From Nitrosomonas mobilis (GTDB taxonomy: Bacteria; Pseudomonadota; Gammaproteobacteria; Burkholderiales; Nitrosomonadaceae): DNA of 64,000 nucleotides. Location: contig NZ_FMWO01000041.1 of NCBI RefSeq assembly GCF_900103035.1, forward strand, positions 1 through 64,000. Direction: 5' to 3'. The notes beneath the pieces are model-generated. The model did not search any database. It was given only the letters and a program-made list of their open reading frames with translations, and had not been told where the DNA came from. The position numbers were made by a program, and so were the translations under genes. Of this stretch, positions 17,570-28,131 are shown piece by piece (positions within the stretch are counted from its first letter, which is position 1; each line of letters begins with the position of its first letter).

Positions 17570-19081
17570 TCAGGACAAAAAAAGCTTGTACGCTGGATTG
17601 TCGCTTTCATTCCAATAACGATAGCCAAGTTTGTCAAGAAAGGCACTGAACTCATCCTTTTCGTCGGACGGCACTTGCATGCCGACCAGTACACGCCCAA
17701 AATCTGCACCATGATTGCGATAATGAAACAGACTGATGTTCCAGTGGTAGCTCATCTGGTTCAGAAAATTCATCAATGCACCTGGGCGATCTGGAAATTC
17801 AAAACGGTAAAGAATTTCGTTTTTTACCTGATGTGAGCGGCCACCAACCATGTGACGCACATGTAGTTTGGCCATCTCATTGGTAGTCATGTCTTCCGTA
17901 TGCAGACCATTTGCCTGCAGACGTTGAATCAGATCCAGCGCCTCCTCTCGGTTCCTGACCGAAACACCGACAAACACATGCGCTTCGCTAGCATCGGCGT
18001 AACGGTAGTTGAATTCGGTAATGCTAAGCATCCCCAGTAGGCTGCAGAAATTCTTAAAGCTACCGGGTTTTTCCGGAATAGTGACTGCCAGGATCGCTTC
18101 ACGCTGCTCACCCAGCTCCGCGCGCTCGGAAATATGACGTAAGCGGTCAAAATTCATGTTCGCCCCAGAAGCAATCGCCACCAGAGCTTCGTGCTGCAAA
18201 TGCTCACGCTCGACATAGGCCTTGAGCCCCGCAACTGACAGTGCGCCCGATGGCTCGAGAATGACGCGGGTGTCCTCGAAAATATCCTTGGTTGCCGCGC
18301 AAATGGCGTCAGAATCGACCAGAATGATTTCATCCACCCACTCCTGGCATAAGCGGAAAGTTTCTTCTCCAACCTGGCGGACGGCCACGCCATCCGCGAA
18401 CAATCCAACCTGCGAGAGCGTGACGCGCTGTCCTGCTTGTAACGACTGATACATGGCGTCGGAATCGATCGGCTCCACGCCAATTATTTTTGTTAGCGGG
18501 TGCAATTGTTTGATGTAAACAGCAATACCGGCAATCAATCCACCACCACCGATTGGTACAAAAATGGCATGTATCTTACCCTGATGTTGACGCAGGATTT
18601 CCATGCCAATGGTCCCTTGGCCAGCGATGACGTCGGGATCATCGTAAGGGTGAACAAAGGTGGTGCCATCCTTTTCCGCCTGTTGTAACGCGTACTCGTA
18701 GGCATCATTGTAGGAATCTCCATGCAGCAGCACCGTTGCACCACGTGCCATCACAGCGTTGACTTTGATCTGCGGGGTGGTGGTCGGCATTACGATCGTA
18801 GCTGGGCAACCCAGTCTTTGGGACGCCAGCGCCACACCTTGTGCGTGATTACCTGCGGAAGCCGCAATCACCCCGTGCTGCAGTCGCTCAGGGGTAAGTT
18901 TGGCCATTTTATTGTAAGCACCTCGCAGCTTAAAGGAGAAAACCTGTTGCAAATCTTCTCGTTTGAGATAGATGCGGTTATGCATACGCGAGGAGAGTAG
19001 TGGTACTTCCTCAAGTGGTGTCTCTACTGCGACATCATAGACAGAGGCAGTAAGGATTTTTTGCAGATAATCATACTTCAT
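17570..19081 (-). CDS. ilvA: threonine ammonia-lyase, biosynthetic
   Basis: PLP-dependent deamination of threonine to 2-oxobutanoate, the first committed step of isoleucine synthesis. 503 residues, the long regulated form. PLP lysine Lys51 lies in FSFKLRGAYNK. The SAGNHAQGVALA and GGGGLIAGIA phosphate-binding loops are present. Two ACT-like domains occupy about 325-503 and should mediate isoleucine feedback inhibition. It is 17 bases downstream of metZ and probably in the same transcript. Confidence 0.96.
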   Translation of the reverse strand: MKYDYLQKILTASVYDVAVETPLEEVPLLSSRMHNRIYLKREDLQQVFSFKLRGAYNKMAKLTPERLQHGVIAASAGNHAQGVALASQRLGCPATIVMPTTTPQIKVNAVMARGATVLLHGDSYNDAYEYALQQAEKDGTTFVHPYDDPDVIAGQGTIGMEILRQHQGKIHAIFVPIGGGGLIAGIAVYIKQLHPLTKIIGVEPIDSDAMYQSLQAGQRVTLSQVGLFADGVAVRQVGEETFRLCQEWVDEIILVDSDAICAATKDIFEDTRVILEPSGALSVAGLKAYVEREHLQHEALVAIASGANMNFDRLRHISERAELGEQREAILAVTIPEKPGSFKNFCSLLGMLSITEFNYRYADASEAHVFVGVSVRNREEALDLIQRLQANGLHTEDMTTNEMAKLHVRHMVGGRSHQVKNEILYRFEFPDRPGALMNFLNQMSYHWNISLFHYRNHGADFGRVLVGMQVPSDEKDEFSAFLDKLGYRYWNESDNPAYKLFLS

Positions 19082-19098
19082 TTATCGGAACACTGATT

Positions 19099-20271
19099 TC
19101 ATAGGCCGCGCAACAAGTCTGCTTTTATATCCTCAGGCGACTCCAGTCCTACCGCAATACGTAACAGTCCCTCGGTGATGCCGGCAGCATCGCGCGCCTG
19201 CTGACTAATACGGCCATGCGTGGTGGAAGCGGGATGGGTAAGTGTACTTTTAGTATCCCCCAGATTCGCAGTAATCGACAATAGCTGCACGGAATCGATG
19301 ACATGCCAGGCTTTGTCTCTGCCTCCCATGATCTCGAAGGAAACGATTCCGCCGCCGGCTTTCTGCTGTTGCATCGCGAGAGTATGCTGCGGATGCGAGG
19401 ATAATCCTGGATAATAAACCCGTGCAACACCCGGATGAGCTTCGAGCCACTGCGCGATTTCAAGCGCATGCGCAGAATGTGCCTGCATTCTCAAACTCAG
19501 AGTTTCCAGCCCCTTCAGAATGACCCAGGCGTTGAATGCACTCAATGTCGGCCCTGCCGTACGCAAAAAAGCGAATATGCCGCCATCCATCAACAGATCT
19601 TTATTTCCTAAGATGGCACCACCCAGAACCCTGCCCTGCCCGTCCAGATACTTGGTTGCAGAGTGAATGACGATATCCGCACCCAGCTTGAGCGGTTGTT
19701 GCAATGCGGGCGTACAGAAACAGTTATCAACCACCAGCCACGCTTTAGTTTTGTGGGCAATGTCTGCCAGCGCAGCAATATCCGATATTTCCGTCAATGG
19801 GTTGGAAGGAGTTTCCAAAAAAAACAGACGGGTATTGGACTTCACGGCCTGCTGCCATTCCATCGGATCAGTTGCCGAAACAAAAGTGGTTTCGATGTTG
19901 AAGCGACTGAAGATATTTGAGAAAAGATTGACGGTCGAACCAAAAATACTGCGTGAGGCGACGATATGATCCCCTGCGGACAGCAGACCCATGACGCACG
20001 ACAGAATGGCTGACATGCCCGAAGCAGTTGCAATGCAGACTTCAGCGTCTTCCAGCGCAGCAAGGCGCGTCTGCATCGTCGAAACGGTGGGATTGGTGAA
20101 CCGGGAATAGATGTTACCGGGTTCCTCCCCGGAAAAGCGTGCAGCCGCCTGGGCAGCGCTATCAAACACAAAACTGGAGGTCAGATAGAGTGCCTCAGAA
20201 TGTTCATTGAATTGACTACGCTCGATGCCCGTATGAATGGCCAGCGTCTCCAGTTCCAGCTCTTTAGTCAT
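19099..20271 (-). CDS. metZ: O-succinylhomoserine sulfhydrylase
   Basis: PLP enzyme of the Cys/Met metabolism family that makes homocysteine directly from O-succinylhomoserine and sulfide, bypassing cystathionine. 390 residues. The PLP lysine is in HSATKYLDGQGR; the N-terminal ETLAIHTGIERSQFNEHSEA and FVFDSAAQAAARFSGEEPGN are typical of MetZ rather than MetB. It follows purF by 18 bases, the usual purF-metZ linkage in proteobacteria. Confidence 0.94.
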   Translation of the reverse strand: MTKELELETLAIHTGIERSQFNEHSEALYLTSSFVFDSAAQAAARFSGEEPGNIYSRFTNPTVSTMQTRLAALEDAEVCIATASGMSAILSCVMGLLSAGDHIVASRSIFGSTVNLFSNIFSRFNIETTFVSATDPMEWQQAVKSNTRLFFLETPSNPLTEISDIAALADIAHKTKAWLVVDNCFCTPALQQPLKLGADIVIHSATKYLDGQGRVLGGAILGNKDLLMDGGIFAFLRTAGPTLSAFNAWVILKGLETLSLRMQAHSAHALEIAQWLEAHPGVARVYYPGLSSHPQHTLAMQQQKAGGGIVSFEIMGGRDKAWHVIDSVQLLSITANLGDTKSTLTHPASTTHGRISQQARDAAGITEGLLRIAVGLESPEDIKADLLRGL

Positions 20272-20289
20272 TTGTTAACTCCCAACAGA

Positions 20290-21807
20290 TCAGTCGGCCA
20301 GCAAGAGACTGAGGTCCAGCTGGGTGGCGTGTGCAACCCGAGTTGAACTCACAATCTTGCGCTTGGATTCAATTCTAGAAAGATAATCCTGGGTAACATT
20401 ACCCGTGATGTAGTGGCCATCAAAACAGGATGTCTCAAAACTTTTCACTGATGGATCTGCGCGGGTGATGGACTGTTTAAGAGCGTCCAAATTCTGAAAA
20501 ACCAGATAATCTGCGCCAATCTTGTAGCAGATTTCTTCATCAGCAAGATCAGTCGCGATCAGCTCCTGGCGGGTAGGCATATCGATTCCGTAGACATTCG
20601 GATAGCGTACCGGTGGTGCGGCAGAAGCAAAGAAAATCTTATTTGCACCTGCTTCACGTGCCATTTGCACAATCTCGCGACTGGTAGTACCGCGCACGAT
20701 GGAATCATCCACCAGCAGCACATTTTTACCACGAAATTCAATTTCAATCGCATTCAGTTTCTGGCGTACCGATTTTCTGCGCTGCTGCTGTCCCGGCATG
20801 ATGAATGTCCGGCCAACATAGCGATTCTTGACAAACCCCTCACGAAACTCGATTCCAAGCTGATTGGCCAGCTGCATCGCGCTCGGACGACTGGATTCCG
20901 GGATCGGAATTACCACGTCGATATCCAGATGACGCATGGTTGCACTGATCTTATCCGCTAGGTTGATGCCCATGTTCAGTCGCGTTTCATAAATCGAGAT
21001 CCCGTTCATCATGGAATCCGGGCGCGCCAGATAAACATATTCAAATATGCACGGATTCAGGCTGGCAGGGCCAAGATAGCGCTGGCTGTAAAAACGACCA
21101 TCGACATCAATAAAAATAGCCTCTCCGGGAGCAACATCACGTATCAGACGAAACCCGAGTGTGTCCAGCGCCACACTCTCTGATGCCACCATGTACTCTG
21201 TACCATTCCCAGTTTCAATTGAACCGAATACCAGCGGACGGATACCATGGGGATCACGAAACGCCAATAGACCATAACCGGCAATCATGGTAATAACCGC
21301 ATAGGCACCCTGGCAACGCTCATGCACGCCGAATACAGCCGAAAAAATTTCAGCAGGATCAAGCTGGTAACCTGTCGCCCGTTCCTGCAGTTCGTGTGCT
21401 AGCACGTTCAGCAAGACTTCGGAATCGGAATTGGTATTGACATGACGGCGATCGGCGAGAAACAGCTCCTGATTCAGCGCATCGGCGTTGGTCAGATTAC
21501 CGTTATGTGCCAGCACAATGCCAAACGGGGAGTTGACATAGAACGGCTGTGCTTCGGCGGGCGAGTTGGATGACCCGGCAGTCGGATAACGAACATGCCC
21601 GATACCCATATTTCCGGCCAGGGCGCGCATGTTACGGGTACGAAAAACATCGCGCACCATACCGAGCCCTTTATGCATATGAAAAGTGTTTCCCTGGGCG
21701 GTAACTATTCCAGCAGCATCCTGGCCACGATGCTGCAGCATCAACAGGCCATCATAAAGCAGTTGGTTAGCGGGTGTCCGCGCCACCACACCTAGAATCC
21801 CACACAT
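20290..21807 (-). CDS. purF: amidophosphoribosyltransferase
   Basis: Transfers ammonia from glutamine to PRPP, the first committed step of purine synthesis. 505 residues. The N-terminal nucleophile Cys2 follows the start (MCGILGVV). The glutaminase domain runs to about 235. The phosphoribosyltransferase domain carries the PRPP loop VLLVDDSIVRGTTSREIVQ near residue 365. No propeptide, as in E. coli. It lies downstream of cvpA, as in E. coli, separated here by 94 bases. Confidence 0.97.
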   Translation of the reverse strand: MCGILGVVARTPANQLLYDGLLMLQHRGQDAAGIVTAQGNTFHMHKGLGMVRDVFRTRNMRALAGNMGIGHVRYPTAGSSNSPAEAQPFYVNSPFGIVLAHNGNLTNADALNQELFLADRRHVNTNSDSEVLLNVLAHELQERATGYQLDPAEIFSAVFGVHERCQGAYAVITMIAGYGLLAFRDPHGIRPLVFGSIETGNGTEYMVASESVALDTLGFRLIRDVAPGEAIFIDVDGRFYSQRYLGPASLNPCIFEYVYLARPDSMMNGISIYETRLNMGINLADKISATMRHLDIDVVIPIPESSRPSAMQLANQLGIEFREGFVKNRYVGRTFIMPGQQQRRKSVRQKLNAIEIEFRGKNVLLVDDSIVRGTTSREIVQMAREAGANKIFFASAAPPVRYPNVYGIDMPTRQELIATDLADEEICYKIGADYLVFQNLDALKQSITRADPSVKSFETSCFDGHYITGNVTQDYLSRIESKRKIVSSTRVAHATQLDLSLLLAD

Positions 21808-21901
21808 AAAACACTCACCGAAAAAAGTCGTTCAGTAGAAAAGTTGTGCTGCCATTTACTGACGGTCATGCCAACCGCAGTGTTCTGTCGCCACTTCTAT
21901 T

Positions 21902-22399
21902 TTATTTTTTTTCGAAATCAATCAAGTCTCTGAAACTCGTCGGTAGCCAAGGGATGATGTCAGCTGCCAGAATTTCAAGTGGTTTACTCAATACGGCCTG
22001 CTGCCAGACAGGCAATTGTGGCAATGGTGTTAATCCCGCTGCCAGCACTAGCGCGATCACAATGATTACACCGCGTGCAAAACCGAAAATTGCTCCCAGC
22101 ATTCGGTCTACCAGGCCCAAGCCAACGCTTCTGGTCAAAGTGGACAATAGCATTGATAACAACATCACTATAACCAGAACAATGAAAAAAGTTACTGCGT
22201 AAGCCATCAACATACGCAGCGAATCATCTTCAATAAAACCAGATAATAAGGGTTCAACTTCAGCAGCATAACGACTTGCTGCAAAAAAAGCGATGATCCA
22301 CGCCAGTAATGACACAATTTCTTTAACCAGGCCGCGAGTAATGCTTAGCAGTGCCGAGATCGAGATGACTCCAATAACGAAATAATCAAAGACAGTCAT
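21902..22399 (-). CDS. cvpA: CvpA family inner-membrane protein
   Basis: 165 residues with four hydrophobic helices (TVFDYFVIGVISISALLS at the N-terminus, then segments near 30-45, 65-90 and 105-125). The CvpA family is named for colicin V production and is linked to envelope stress tolerance; its activity is unknown. The GLVDRMLGAIFGFARG loop is the usual conserved segment. It abuts the SPOR protein gene without a gap and precedes purF. Confidence 0.92.
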   Translation of the reverse strand: MTVFDYFVIGVISISALLSITRGLVKEIVSLLAWIIAFFAASRYAAEVEPLLSGFIEDDSLRMLMAYAVTFFIVLVIVMLLSMLLSTLTRSVGLGLVDRMLGAIFGFARGVIIVIALVLAAGLTPLPQLPVWQQAVLSKPLEILAADIIPWLPTSFRDLIDFEKK

Positions 22400-23068
22400 T
22401 TACTTGCTGGTGACAACGCCGCTCAAGCCGAGTTGTTTTAATCGATCATGTTCGATTTCCGCCAGCTCACGAGTAGCAAACGGACCAATACGTACACGGG
22501 TCATTTCATTACCGCCAATCTTGATCGTTTCTGTATAGGCATTTACTCCACTGGCGATCAAATTCTGTTTTTGCAGACTGGCTTTGGATGGATCGGAGAA
22601 CGCACCCAACTGAATGACATAGGCACCATCGGAATTTTTGATGGCGCTAGTAGCGCTCTCTGTGATAGTTTTTTTCTCGGGCGCTGGCTGTGTAACAGTG
22701 AGTATGTGGGCAGGTTTTTTGGCAGGAATCGGAATCTGTCCTCTCATATTCACGGAATCAGGCAGAGTGTCGGCAGTCATGGCAGGCATGTCGTCACTGA
22801 AAGGTAACGGCAGCTCTTCCTGTGGCAAGCTAGGTTTATTTCCACCCAAGACCAGATCATCCTCAGGGGTCATCCACGGGTAGGATTCGTCTACCAGATT
22901 CTCGGGTGGAATCAGAATATCGATCTCCTGTTGCTCCGGTTTGGGCTCATCGTCGAGAATCATCGGCAAAAAGACCACTGCCAGAATGACAAGCGTTATT
23001 GCGCCAACCAAGCGTCTTCTTGCTCGTTTTCTTAGCAGATTTTCTTCTTCACTAATATTTCTGTTCAT
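22400..23068 (-). CDS. SPOR-domain cell-division protein, DedD-like
   Basis: 222 residues. A basic N-terminus (RKRARRRLVG) is followed by one membrane helix (AITLVILAVVFLPMIL, about 20-37). A Pro-rich periplasmic linker and a C-terminal SPOR domain (about 148-222: YVIQLGAFSDPSKASLQKQN to RVRIGPFATRELAE) follow. SPOR domains bind denuded septal peptidoglycan, so the protein probably acts at the division site. The order folC-dedD-cvpA-purF equals that of E. coli, which supports a DedD role. Confidence 0.88.
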   Translation of the reverse strand: MNRNISEEENLLRKRARRRLVGAITLVILAVVFLPMILDDEPKPEQQEIDILIPPENLVDESYPWMTPEDDLVLGGNKPSLPQEELPLPFSDDMPAMTADTLPDSVNMRGQIPIPAKKPAHILTVTQPAPEKKTITESATSAIKNSDGAYVIQLGAFSDPSKASLQKQNLIASGVNAYTETIKIGGNEMTRVRIGPFATRELAEIEHDRLKQLGLSGVVTSK

Positions 23069-23084
23069 ATTGATTTATACTTTT

Positions 23085-24368
23085 TCAACGGTTGATAGCC
23101 GCAAATACTTCCAGCACAGCACCAACTGTGTGGAATGATCCGAATACGCATATTCTATCATTTTCATTGGCATAGTCACAGGCATAAGCATAGGCAAGCG
23201 AAACATTCGAAAAAACGCCAATCAAACACTTATGGTCAATACCCGCTTGCCGTAGCGCAACCTGCATTTCCTTGGCCGAAGCGCCACGTGATACTTCCAG
23301 TCCGGCCACTACCCAGCAATCTACAGAACCGACCAGTTCACGAATAGTGCTAACAATATCTTTGTCTTTCAGCATGGCCACAACTGCAATGGTCTGACCA
23401 TCGGGTACTGCAGCATTCAGATTAGCAGCAAGCTGGCGCACTGCGCCAGGATTATGCGCCACATCCACTACGACTGCTGGATTGATGGCAATTTGCTGAA
23501 ATCTTCCCGTCAGACTGACTCTCTCCAAACCCCGGCGAATGCAGTCCTGTGCGACAGGTAGTTTCGCTTCCATTGCTTCCAGCGTTGCCAGAACGGCACT
23601 GGCATTTTGCAACTGACAGGCACCATTCAGGGCTGGCAACGGTAGATTGCAATCCTGGCGATGATGGCCCTGATAATGCCAGCACAAATCTTCCGACTGG
23701 TAACTGAAATGCTCATTTAGCAAAAAAAGATTGGCACCCATCTCTTGCATATGTTGACGCACGATGAACGGGATTTCCGGTTCAGCACACACGGCTGGTT
23801 TATGCTTACGAAAGATCCCGATTTTTTCCAAACCAATCGCCCCCCGAGTATTGCCGAGGTAATCCTGATGATCCAGATCAATACTGGTCACCACGGCACA
23901 ATCCGGATCAAAGGCGTTAACCGCATCCAAACGTCCTCCCAATCCTACTTCCAGTATCGCAACCTCTACTGATTGGCGTATAAAAAGCCACATGGCCGCA
24001 AGCGTGCCTACCTCAAAATAAGTCAATGAGGTTTGATGCATCTGCCGCGCTGATTCTATTGCAGAAAACGCGGCACATATTGCTTCGTCGGGAGCTTCCT
24101 GGCGATGAATGCGAATACGCTCATTGAAACGCAGCAGGTGTGGCGACGTATAACAGCCAACGCGATAACCAGCTTCACTCAGAATTGCTTCAAGCATAGC
24201 GCAGACCGAGCCCTTTCCATTAGTCCCCCCTACCGTGATGACTGGAAATTGAGGATGCAGATCAGCAGCCAGTCTGACCTGCTGGACTCGTTCCAGTCCC
24301 ATGTCAATCATCCTGGGATGAATCTGCTCCAGGTAAATAAGCCAGTCTTTTAACGATCTAGCTGTCAT
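23085..24368 (-). CDS. folC: dihydrofolate synthase / folylpolyglutamate synthase
   Basis: Adds glutamate to dihydropteroate and to reduced folates. 427 residues of the Mur ligase superfamily. The ATP loop is in VITVGGTNGKGSVCAMLEAI; GYRVGCYTSPHL, ILEVGLGGRLDAVNAFDPD and VDVAHNPGAVR are the other family motifs. It lies between accD (164 bases upstream) and the SPOR gene. Confidence 0.96.
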   Translation of the reverse strand: MTARSLKDWLIYLEQIHPRMIDMGLERVQQVRLAADLHPQFPVITVGGTNGKGSVCAMLEAILSEAGYRVGCYTSPHLLRFNERIRIHRQEAPDEAICAAFSAIESARQMHQTSLTYFEVGTLAAMWLFIRQSVEVAILEVGLGGRLDAVNAFDPDCAVVTSIDLDHQDYLGNTRGAIGLEKIGIFRKHKPAVCAEPEIPFIVRQHMQEMGANLFLLNEHFSYQSEDLCWHYQGHHRQDCNLPLPALNGACQLQNASAVLATLEAMEAKLPVAQDCIRRGLERVSLTGRFQQIAINPAVVVDVAHNPGAVRQLAANLNAAVPDGQTIAVVAMLKDKDIVSTIRELVGSVDCWVVAGLEVSRGASAKEMQVALRQAGIDHKCLIGVFSNVSLAYAYACDYANENDRICVFGSFHTVGAVLEVFAAINR

Positions 24369-24532
24369 GATTCAGCAATGGCCGGAGCAGAAATAATGAT
24401 ATTTGGCGTAATAGCCAGTTGGGTTATTGTCCATCACAAGGTTAAAACTGCCGGTTTTAGCCGATGGTTGTTTAGATACAGGCAGGCCCAAGAGTGGATG
24501 GCGTTATTGCAAAATACAACGCCTGGTTATTG

Positions 24533-25402
24533 CTATTTTCGGGACGCAGGCGTACGTAGCAACAAATTACATAAATTAGCCAATCGCTCTCGCATTTCGC
24601 GACGGTCTACAATCAGATCAATTGCACCGTGTTCAAGTAAAAATTCTGCTCGCTGAAATCCTTTGGGCAACGTTTGCCTGACCGTTTGCTCGATGACACG
24701 CGGCCCGGCAAATCCAATCAACGCACCTGGTTCTGCAATTACCACATCACCAATAAAAGCAAAACTTGCCGATACCCCCCCCATCGTAGGGTCAGTCAGC
24801 ACTGATATAAAAGGTAATTTATTTTGGGCCAGCCGTCCCAATGCCGCGCTGGTTTTGGCCATTTGCATCAGTGAAAACAAACCTTCCTGCATCCGCGCAC
24901 CGCCACTTGCACTGAAGCAGATAAAAGGTGAATGCTGATTCAGCGATACCTCAACGGCGCGAGCAAAACGTTCACCAACTACTGATCCCATAGACCCGCC
25001 CATAAAACCAAACTCAAATGCGGCTGTTACGACAGGTACTGATAGAATAGTGCCTTGCATGACAATCAAGGCATCCGTCTCATTAGTAGACCCACTTGCC
25101 TGCGTTAATCTCTCGGTGTAGCGTTTACCATCCTTGAATTTAAGCGGGTCCAGCGGGGTCACATCCGCGGCGACTTCCTTACGATCAGCCGGATCCAGTA
25201 ATAATTCGAGCCGTTCTCGTGCAGCAATACGGTTGTGATGCCCACATTTCGGGCAAACATTGAGGTTTTTGACCAGATCAGTATAGTAAAGTACCGCCTC
25301 GCAAGCCGCGCACTTGCTCCATAAACCTTGAGGCACAGCTTTCTTCTCGCCGTTTTCCTTACGCTTGATCTTTGGTGGGATAATACTATGAAACCAGCTC
25401 AT
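24533..25402 (-). CDS. accD: acetyl-CoA carboxylase carboxyltransferase, beta subunit
   Basis: Half of the carboxyltransferase that makes malonyl-CoA for fatty-acid synthesis; its partner AccA is encoded elsewhere. 289 residues. An N-terminal zinc ribbon is visible ([10 protein letters not shown], then [10 protein letters not shown]). The crotonase-type core includes [11 protein letters not shown] and [13 protein letters not shown], with the oxyanion Gly-Gly. It follows trpA by 3 bases; a trpA-accD-folC order is common in beta- and gammaproteobacteria. Confidence 0.97.
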   Translation of the reverse strand: MSWFHSIIPPKIKRKENGEKKAVPQGLWSKCAACEAVLYYTDLVKNLNVCPKCGHHNRIAARERLELLLDPADRKEVAADVTPLDPLKFKDGKRYTERLTQASGSTNETDALIVMQGTILSVPVVTAAFEFGFMGGSMGSVVGERFARAVEVSLNQHSPFICFSASGGARMQEGLFSLMQMAKTSAALGRLAQNKLPFISVLTDPTMGGVSASFAFIGDVVIAEPGALIGFAGPRVIEQTVRQTLPKGFQRAEFLLEHGAIDLIVDRREMRERLANLCNLLLRTPASRK

Positions 25403-25405
25403 GAC

Positions 25406-26233
25406 TTATTTTTCCGTGACAACCTCATTAAGACTCGCGCTATCGATGGCACGACGCATGGAAGCAACCAAATTTCCGACAACCTCCAGCGGGTTATCGC
25501 CGGAAGCTTGCTCGATTTCTTCGACAATACGACTACCAACCACTACTGCATCAGCCAACTGAGCGATCGCGTGAGCAGTTGATTCATCTCGAATACCAAA
25601 ACCAACCCCAATTGGGAGATTGATATACGATCGAAGCTGAACAAGTTTATCCCTGACACTATCAAGGTCAAGGTGTGACGCACCCGTCACACCTTTTAAT
25701 GAAACATAATAAACATAGCCGCTCGCTAATTGGGCAACCTGTTTCAGGCGCGTTTCCGGTGTCGTGGGAGACAACAAAAAAATCGGATCAATATCCCATT
25801 TTTTCAGTTGCTGCACCCACTCGGCGCATTCTTCTGGCGGATAATCGACAACCAGCACCCCATCGACCCCTGCCTCACTGGCAGCTTCGGCAAAAGCTGC
25901 ATATCCCATCGCCTCAATAGGATTAGCGTAACCCATCAACACCACCGGTACCGCCTGGTTTTTCTGGCGAAATTTCGCCACCATGACAATCACGTCTCTC
26001 AGGCCAACGTGATGTTTCAATGCTCGCTCCGAAGAACGCTGAATAGTCGGACCATCCGCCATCGGATCTGAAAACGGCACGCCTAATTCGATAATATCCA
26101 CACCAGACTGTACCAACTGATGCATCAGTGCCACTGTGACAGCAGGATCAGGGTCGCCGGCTGTGATAAAAGGAATCAAGGCTTTTCTTTTTTGTTGCGC
26201 TAATGCTGCGAAAGTTGATGTGATTCGGTTCAT
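25406..26233 (-). CDS. trpA: tryptophan synthase, alpha subunit
   Basis: Cleaves indole-3-glycerol phosphate to indole and glyceraldehyde 3-phosphate; indole is tunnelled to TrpB. 275 residues. The catalytic Glu and Asp are in [19 protein letters not shown]. Phosphate-binding GVTGAS and [11 protein letters not shown] are present. It lies 54 bases after trpB and 3 bases before accD. Confidence 0.97.
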   Translation of the reverse strand: MNRITSTFAALAQQKRKALIPFITAGDPDPAVTVALMHQLVQSGVDIIELGVPFSDPMADGPTIQRSSERALKHHVGLRDVIVMVAKFRQKNQAVPVVLMGYANPIEAMGYAAFAEAASEAGVDGVLVVDYPPEECAEWVQQLKKWDIDPIFLLSPTTPETRLKQVAQLASGYVYYVSLKGVTGASHLDLDSVRDKLVQLRSYINLPIGVGFGIRDESTAHAIAQLADAVVVGSRIVEEIEQASGDNPLEVVGNLVASMRRAIDSASLNEVVTEK

Positions 26234-26287
26234 TTCCTTCTCAGGTGAAATAAGTCAGACGGCGGAAAGGTAATGATCACCACCTGA

Positions 26288-27487
26288 TCAGAGTGCAATT
26301 CCAGATTGTTCTGCGACAGTTGCCATATCTTTATCGCCCCGTCCCGAAAGATTAATCAGCAGAAGCTTATCTTTACCCAACGTAGGAGCGAGCTTGGCAG
26401 CATAAGCCAGCGCGTGACTCGACTCCAGTGCAGGAATAATACCCTCAAACCGGCAAAGAGCATGAAAAGCCGATAATGCCTCCTCGTCTGTTACTGCGAC
26501 ATATTCGGCACGCCCGCAATCCTTGAGCCAGGAATGCTCTGGCCCGACACCAGGATAATCTAATCCAGCAGAGATGGAATGAGTCTCGACAATCTGACCA
26601 TTCTCGTCCTGAATCAGATAGGTGCGGTTACCATGCAGGACACCCGGCTTACCGGTAACCAGCGTAGCGGCATGTTGGTGAGTCCCGATCCCTTTGCCTG
26701 CTGCTTCAACACCGATCATGCGTACACCGGTATCATCGACGAATGGATAAAAAAGCCCGATTGCGTTTGATCCACCACCAACACAGGCTATCAGTATGTC
26801 CGGCTGCCGGTCATAGTCCTGCTGCATTTGCATTTTTGCTTCTTGACCGATAACAGCCTGAAAATCCCTGACCATCATTGGATAGGGGTGCGGCCCGGCT
26901 ACCGTACCAATAATATAGTAAGTATTTTCAACATTGGTCACCCAGTCGCGCATGGCTTCATTGAGTGCATCCTTAAGCGTGCGCGAGCCAGACTCTACCG
27001 GCACGACCGTCGCACCAAGTAATTTCATGCGGTAAACATTGGTTGCCTGCCGCCTCATATCTTCGGACCCCATGTAAACCACGCACTCCATACCATAACG
27101 CGCAGCTACCGTTGCACTTGCCACGCCATGCTGACCAGCGCCCGTTTCTGCAATCACGCGGGTTTTGCCCATACGCCTGGCAAGCAGTGCCTGGCCGACC
27201 GTATTGTTGATTTTATGTGCACCAGTATGATTGAGATCCTCGCGTTTGAGCAGGATCTGCGCGCCACCCAGATGCTCTGACCAGCGTTTCGCATGATATA
27301 CCGGACTGGGACGTCCCACGTAATGTTTGAGTTCTTGTGAAAATTCCGCTTGAAATATTGGATCATTACGACAACGCTCATAATGCTCGCATAATTCGTT
27401 CAGTGCCGCAATTAGCGTCTCGGCTACGAATGTGCCACCATAAGGACCAAAATGACCGTGTTTGTCGGGTAGATCATAAATTTTCAC
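26288..27487 (-). CDS. trpB: tryptophan synthase, beta subunit
   Basis: PLP enzyme that joins indole and serine to give tryptophan. 399 residues, TrpB1 type. The PLP lysine is in [31 protein letters not shown] and the phosphate cup [10 protein letters not shown] are present, and the C-terminal LSGRGDKD motif is intact. It overlaps the end of trpF by 14 bases, so translation is probably coupled. Confidence 0.98.
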   Translation of the reverse strand: MKIYDLPDKHGHFGPYGGTFVAETLIAALNELCEHYERCRNDPIFQAEFSQELKHYVGRPSPVYHAKRWSEHLGGAQILLKREDLNHTGAHKINNTVGQALLARRMGKTRVIAETGAGQHGVASATVAARYGMECVVYMGSEDMRRQATNVYRMKLLGATVVPVESGSRTLKDALNEAMRDWVTNVENTYYIIGTVAGPHPYPMMVRDFQAVIGQEAKMQMQQDYDRQPDILIACVGGGSNAIGLFYPFVDDTGVRMIGVEAAGKGIGTHQHAATLVTGKPGVLHGNRTYLIQDENGQIVETHSISAGLDYPGVGPEHSWLKDCGRAEYVAVTDEEALSAFHALCRFEGIIPALESSHALAYAAKLAPTLGKDKLLLINLSGRGDKDMATVAEQSGIAL

Positions 27488-28100
27488 AAGCTCTGACTCC
27501 TTGCATGAATGCAGCTATTTTATTGATATCCTTGATACCCGGCGTCAGTTCAACACCGCTGGATACGTCCACAGCTAGCGGACGCGTATGCTGGATTGCT
27601 TCCACGATATTTTCCGGATGCAACCCACCTGACAGCACCCAAGGCACAGGTAAAGCAGCGGGAATCAGCTTCCAGTCGAAGACACAGCCTGTGCCACCCG
27701 GCATACCCGCCTTATATGCATCCAGCAACAAGGCACGTGCATTCGCATGTTGCTGTGCGCATTGTAGCAAATCCAATCCCTCCTTGACACGAAACGCCTT
27801 GATATAAGGTAAATGAAACTGGCTGCAGAATTCGGGAGATTCATCACCATGAAACTGCAATAGACTCAAATTTGCTATTGCTGCACTTTTTTCTACCCAC
27901 GCTTTTTCCGGATTGACATACACTCCCACAGTATGCACAAAAGGTGGTAAAAATTCGGTGATTTTTTTGACATCGACCGGTGAAATAAAACGCGCGCTCT
28001 GTTCCCAGAGAATAAAACCAATAGCATCCGCCCCGGATGCTACAGCTGCCAGTGCATCTTCCGGGCAGGTGATGCCACATATTTTTACGCGAATCTGCAT
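27474..28100 (-). CDS. trpF: phosphoribosylanthranilate isomerase
   Basis: Amadori rearrangement of phosphoribosylanthranilate, the third step of tryptophan synthesis. About 208 residues, an (alpha/beta)8 barrel. [15 protein letters not shown] at the N-terminus has the catalytic Cys; [23 protein letters not shown] and AVDVSSGVE (with the catalytic Asp) follow. ATG 28100 is chosen because a GGAAA ribosome site precedes it and the family starts here; the frame is open further upstream to 28214, inside truA. The remaining trp genes (trpEGDC) are not in this window. Confidence 0.96.
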   Translation of the reverse strand: MQIRVKICGITCPEDALAAVASGADAIGFILWEQSARFISPVDVKKITEFLPPFVHTVGVYVNPEKAWVEKSAAIANLSLLQFHGDESPEFCSQFHLPYIKAFRVKEGLDLLQCAQQHANARALLLDAYKAGMPGGTGCVFDWKLIPAALPVPWVLSGGLHPENIVEAIQHTRPLAVDVSSGVELTPGIKDINKIAAFMQGVRACENL

Positions 28101-28131
28101 GAGAGTTATTTCCTTCGGTTTCTGCCAAACA